Shown: piece after piece, positions 60,936 to 64,000 of the stretch | Layout of the letters: every line of letters starts with the position of its first letter | How positions within the stretch are numbered: position 1 is the stretch's first letter | Source of the DNA: Gemmata massiliana | GTDB taxonomy: Bacteria; Planctomycetota; Planctomycetia; Gemmatales; Gemmataceae | Direction: 5' to 3' | Assembly (NCBI RefSeq): GCF_901538265.1 | Contig: NZ_LR593886.1 | Location: 2,356,001-2,420,000 of the forward strand | DNA length: 64,000 nt | Position numbers and translations under genes: made by a program | The notes under the pieces: model-generated | What the model saw: the letters and a program-made list of their open reading frames with translations, nothing else | Told to the model about the DNA's origin: nothing | Database searches by the model: none

Positions 60936-61679
60936 TCACACGCGCGGCACGGCAACGGCCGGCGCGCGGCGCCCGCCGAACCGGATTCGGAACAGATCCT
61001 TGAAGTTCTTCCAGTTCCCGGAGACGAGTTTGAGTCGGGTGTCGCCGTCGTCCTGCCACGCGACCCCGACCTCTTTGATGCGGTACCCGGCCCGAACAGC
61101 TAGTGAGAGGATCTCGACGTCGAACATGTACCCGTCGATGCGCTGGCGTGAGAACAGGTCTCGGGCGACCTCGGCGCGGAAGAACTTGAACCCGCACTGC
61201 GTGTCGCCGATGCCGTGGAGCCCGATCAAGGGCCTCATGACCAGCGCGAACCCCTTGGACCCGATGCGCCGGTACCACGGTTGGCGCACGCGGATGTCCG
61301 CGCCGGCCGCGGCCCGGGAGCCGATCACGATGTCGTAGTCGCGGTCGAGCCAGGGCAGCACCTTTTCGATTTCCTCGATCGTCACCTTGTAGTCCGCGTC
61401 GAGGAACCCGACGATCTCGCCGGTGGCGGCGAGCACGCCCTCCCGCACCCCGCGCCCCTTGCCCCGGCGCTCGGGCGCGCCCATGACCCGGACCGGCAGC
61501 TCCCGCGCGAGGGCCGCGGCGGCCTCCCGGGTGCCGTCGGCGCCGTCGGCCGCGACGATCAGTTCGTAGGTGGTGCCCCGCGGGGCGAGGTAGTCCCGGA
61601 TCGCGCGGAGGGTGCGCTGGATCGTCGCGACCTCGTTGAACGCGGGGATCACCAGACTCAGTTGGGGGGGCGCGCTCAT
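60936..61679 (-). CDS. Family 2 glycosyltransferase (dolichyl-phosphate glucose synthase type)
   Basis: 247 residues. LSLVIPAFNEVATIQRTLRAIRDYL, ELIVAADGADGTREAA, GKGRGVREGVLAATGEIVGFLDADYKVTIEEI (DXD-like) and DTQCGFKFFRAEVARDLFSRQRIDGYMFDVEIL match the ALG5-like dolichyl-phosphate beta-glucosyltransferase group, which makes polyprenyl-phosphate sugars on the cytoplasmic face. No C-terminal membrane helices are visible, unlike many members. It would supply lipid-linked sugar donors to the neighbouring membrane protein; inference. Confidence 0.87.
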   Translation of the reverse strand: MSAPPQLSLVIPAFNEVATIQRTLRAIRDYLAPRGTTYELIVAADGADGTREAAAALARELPVRVMGAPERRGKGRGVREGVLAATGEIVGFLDADYKVTIEEIEKVLPWLDRDYDIVIGSRAAAGADIRVRQPWYRRIGSKGFALVMRPLIGLHGIGDTQCGFKFFRAEVARDLFSRQRIDGYMFDVEILSLAVRAGYRIKEVGVAWQDDGDTRLKLVSGNWKNFKDLFRIRFGGRRAPAVAVPRV

Positions 61680-61713
61680 CGCGGTGCTACTCCTGCCTGG
61701 AGCCGTGTAACGT

Positions 61714-64000
61714 TTACGGGGCCGGTTGCTTCGGCTCGAAGCCGACGAACCGGAGGTGCGCGCCGACGGCCCGTCCGTCCGGGCGCGGGAGCACTTGCGT
61801 GTTCAAGAATCGGCATTCGAGCCGGTGCGCTTGAGCCCCCTTCGGGGCGGGCACCCGCACCTCGAAGTCGCCCGGGGCGAGGGGCCGCTTCGCGACCTCG
61901 GCGCCGTCCAGGAGTACGACCAGTTCGGTCCGGAACCCGGTGTTCCCCTCGACCACGGGGATCTGCCCGCGCACGACCGCGTCGCGAGCCGGGTCAGGTT
62001 GCCACACCTGTGCCGAGAACGTCCCCGAGCACCAGCCGTCCCCGTGGACCCCGACCACCCCGGCCCGCGGGTGCCGCAGGTCGCCCGGGAACGAGGCGAG
62101 GGCCTCGGGGGGGCGCGAAAGGGCCTCGTTCTTCGGCTCGAAGCCCACCGATCGGATCAGCGCGACGGCGCTCCGGCCGTCGGGCGCGGGGAGAATTTGG
62201 GAGTGCGAGAAGCGCAGTTCGATCCACCGCGGACCGGCACCCGCGCCCCCGGGCACGCGGATCTCGAACTCGCTCGGGCTCAGAACCCGGGTCTCGGTGG
62301 GGCGCCCGTCGACGAGCACCGTGGCCTCGGTGCGGAACTCGGCCGCCGCGATCTGGGGGATCATGCCGTGGATCACCGCTTCCTGGTCCGGGGCCGGCTG
62401 TGTGAGCCGGATTTTGAACTCCGTGCCGACCCAACCCTCTTCGTAGATGCCGGAGTACTCGAGGTGCGGGTGGGTCAGGTCGTCGGGGAACCGGGCCACC
62501 CGCTCCGGCGGGCGGAACGCCGCGTACTCTTCTTCGGAGAGCACCGAAATGTCGCGGGCGTGGCCGGCCAACTGGCGCCGGTCGCGCGGCAGGTGGGCGC
62601 CCCAGAGCTGTTCGATCGCGGTCAACTGGTTGGAGTTGCGGGTCGTCGGCCCGAAATCGAGCGCGAGGTACCGGCCCGGGCCGACCGGTTGTGTGGCGAC
62701 CGGCGGTGAAACCAGCCGCGCCGAGCCGGAGCCGATCGCCCCGAGCGCCACGCGCCGGTCCCCGGCAACGTGTACCGGGGGCACCTGGCGCCGCGCCGCG
62801 TCGCTCCGGAAAGACCCGGTGCAACTGACGAGTACCCGAACGTGCGGGGCCGGGTTCAGTACGTCGAGGAGCATCGCCCGGCCGATGCCACCGGCCGTGC
62901 GGCCGCGGAGCACGGGGTCCTGTTCCAACTGGTAAAGTGCGATCTCGTCGGGCGTGTGGTACCCGAAGTAGTGCTGGCGGGCGCCGGTCGCGTCACAGAA
63001 GACCGCGAAGTTCCGGAGCTCCGACAGCGGCGCGCACACGAGCGCCGGGCCGGCTTCCGGGAACCGGTACCGGTTCAGGAGCGAGAAGCTCCCGCCCCCG
63101 GCCACGACCAGGGTGCGCTCCGGGGCCTCTTTCGTGCGGTCGTAGGTGGGGCTTATGAGCGTGTGAGCCGGTTGCCGCGGGTCCGGGTTCGTAACGGTGA
63201 ACAGGCCGCGCGCTTGGGCCGCGATAAATGTCGCGCCCATCTCCCGCAGCGGCTCCCGCCACTCCTCGTTGAGCCGGAGCCACGGCGCCGTGTGCATTAG
63301 GCGGTACCCGCCCTCGGCCGAACCGGCGACCGGGGACACCCCGATCGCGCTGACCGGTGTGCCCCGGATCTCCGACGCGAGCAGTTTGCTCAGCCCGTTG
63401 TTCTCGATCGCCAGGACCACGCGGTCCACGTCGCCCGCCGCCGCGCGGCGCGCGTACTGCGCGCGGAAATCGGAAAAAACGCGCCGGTGGGTCGCCGCCG
63501 CGATCTCGACCCGGTTCTCCCCCCCCTGGCTCTGGTCCACGTACCAGAACTGGACCCGGGCGTTCAGCCCGACAACGACGAGCACAAGGGCGGCGGCCCC
63601 CGTCGCGGCCCAGCGGGTCCGGCGGGTGACCACCCACGCGGCCACGACCGCCCACAGGAACGGTTGGGCGAACATGGCGATTTTAAACAGCCCGAAAGAA
63701 AACCGCTGCACGTAGAGCGCCGCGGTCATGGCCACGATCGTTCCCAGGGCGGCCGCGAACGCGCGCCGCCCCCGGATGCTTGAAACGGTCGGGACCACTA
63801 CGGCCGCCAGGAGCACGAGCCCGAAGATGATGCTGGTGGTTTGCAGGAGCGTCGATTCGGTGCCCGCGAACGGTAGGAACCCCCACACCAGGGCCGGCCC
63901 GCGCGGGGTCAGGTAGTACGGGAATATTTCCGCGACCACCGCGGACGACCCGCCGTTGGCCCCCGACTGCATGGCCAGGAAGTGGACCGCCCCGTACAGG
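61714..64000 (-). CDS. Large membrane protein with tandem beta-domain repeats (5' end outside window)
   Basis: The frame is open to the window end; 762 residues are visible. Near the visible N-terminus are three hydrophobic segments (TTSIIFGLVLLAAVVVPTVSS, FAAALGTIVAMTAALYVQ, KIAMFAQPFLWAVVAAWVV, AATGAAALVLVVVGLNARV). The long extracytoplasmic part ends with two similar domains of about 120 residues: one from FPDDLTHPHLEYSGIY to RSVGFEPKN (about 62130-62496) and one from FPGDLRHPRAGVVGVH to RFVGFEPKQ (about 61723-62094). It may be a membrane glycosyltransferase with C-terminal carbohydrate-binding domains; the catalytic part is not visible. No family is firmly recognised. Confidence 0.7.
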   Translation of the reverse strand, partial: LYGAVHFLAMQSGANGGSSAVVAEIFPYYLTPRGPALVWGFLPFAGTESTLLQTTSIIFGLVLLAAVVVPTVSSIRGRRAFAAALGTIVAMTAALYVQRFSFGLFKIAMFAQPFLWAVVAAWVVTRRTRWAATGAAALVLVVVGLNARVQFWYVDQSQGGENRVEIAAATHRRVFSDFRAQYARRAAAGDVDRVVLAIENNGLSKLLASEIRGTPVSAIGVSPVAGSAEGGYRLMHTAPWLRLNEEWREPLREMGATFIAAQARGLFTVTNPDPRQPAHTLISPTYDRTKEAPERTLVVAGGGSFSLLNRYRFPEAGPALVCAPLSELRNFAVFCDATGARQHYFGYHTPDEIALYQLEQDPVLRGRTAGGIGRAMLLDVLNPAPHVRVLVSCTGSFRSDAARRQVPPVHVAGDRRVALGAIGSGSARLVSPPVATQPVGPGRYLALDFGPTTRNSNQLTAIEQLWGAHLPRDRRQLAGHARDISVLSEEEYAAFRPPERVARFPDDLTHPHLEYSGIYEEGWVGTEFKIRLTQPAPDQEAVIHGMIPQIAAAEFRTEATVLVDGRPTETRVLSPSEFEIRVPGGAGAGPRWIELRFSHSQILPAPDGRSAVALIRSVGFEPKNEALSRPPEALASFPGDLRHPRAGVVGVHGDGWCSGTFSAQVWQPDPARDAVVRGQIPVVEGNTGFRTELVVLLDGAEVAKRPLAPGDFEVRVPAPKGAQAHRLECRFLNTQVLPRPDGRAVGAHLRFVGFEPKQPAP

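Overview
The window is a high-GC, densely coded stretch of a planctomycete chromosome, most likely from the Gemmata group (Gemmataceae). The evidence is the gene content: sulfatases; large membrane-anchored Ser/Thr kinases with TPR or sensor-like C-termini; planctomycete-type cytochrome genes (DUF1549/DUF1553) paired with DUF1501 proteins; a DUF4394/Calx-beta/FG-GAP protein with the N-terminal motif ESLEDRATPA; and a ResB-CcsA fusion. The assignment rests on recognised families, not on a database search. I see no rRNA, tRNA, CRISPR array, insertion sequence or prophage gene.

Layout. 1-5.4 kb: the end of a sulfatase gene and two Ser/Thr kinases. 5.7-13.1 kb: a chaperone island on the plus strand in the order groEL, groES, groEL, dnaJ, grpE, then two small zinc-ribbon genes (FmdB type, YacG) and a NYN-domain gene. 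13.2-16.2 kb, minus strand: a sigma-54-type response regulator followed by a TPR protein. 16.3-17.3 kb: a DUF3500 protein with a strong terminator. 17.6-27.0 kb, minus strand: DUF1501, PPC-domain protein, a toxin-antitoxin pair, DUF1549/DUF1553 protein, a small unknown and a cytochrome-WD40 protein. 27.3-34.6 kb: a DUF4282 protein, then on the plus strand a second cytochrome plus DUF1501 module, a membrane protein and a complete sulfatase. 34.8-41.8 kb: a glycosyltransferase and a minus-strand six-gene cluster for a CDP-activated, C-methylated and probably O-methylated 6-deoxysugar. 41.9-50.5 kb, plus strand: a serine hydrolase, the FG-GAP surface protein, a lipoprotein and the cytochrome c maturation fusion. 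51-64 kb, minus strand: a carbohydrate locus with a membrane protein cut by the window end, a glycosyltransferase, a methyltransferase, three nucleotide-sugar or sugar oxidoreductases, an SDR enzyme, then a complete GDP-D-glycero-D-manno-heptose cassette (kinase, guanylyltransferase, isomerase, phosphatase) ending in a transaldolase-family enzyme that could supply sedoheptulose 7-phosphate, and a lipoprotein.

Three things go beyond ordinary annotation. First, eleven enzymes of the two sugar loci, from unrelated families, end in a basic or Ser residue followed by Ala-Ala, encoded with different synonymous codons. Second, many gaps between genes hold long, near-perfect inverted repeats with arms of about 20-60 bases, each of a different sequence. 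One of them is also the coding sequence of a Cys-rich signal peptide and encloses that gene's start site. Third, a nucleotide-sugar dehydrogenase homologue has lost its catalytic cysteine but keeps the other active-site residues, and a lipoprotein looks like an M48 peptidase that has lost both zinc-binding histidines.
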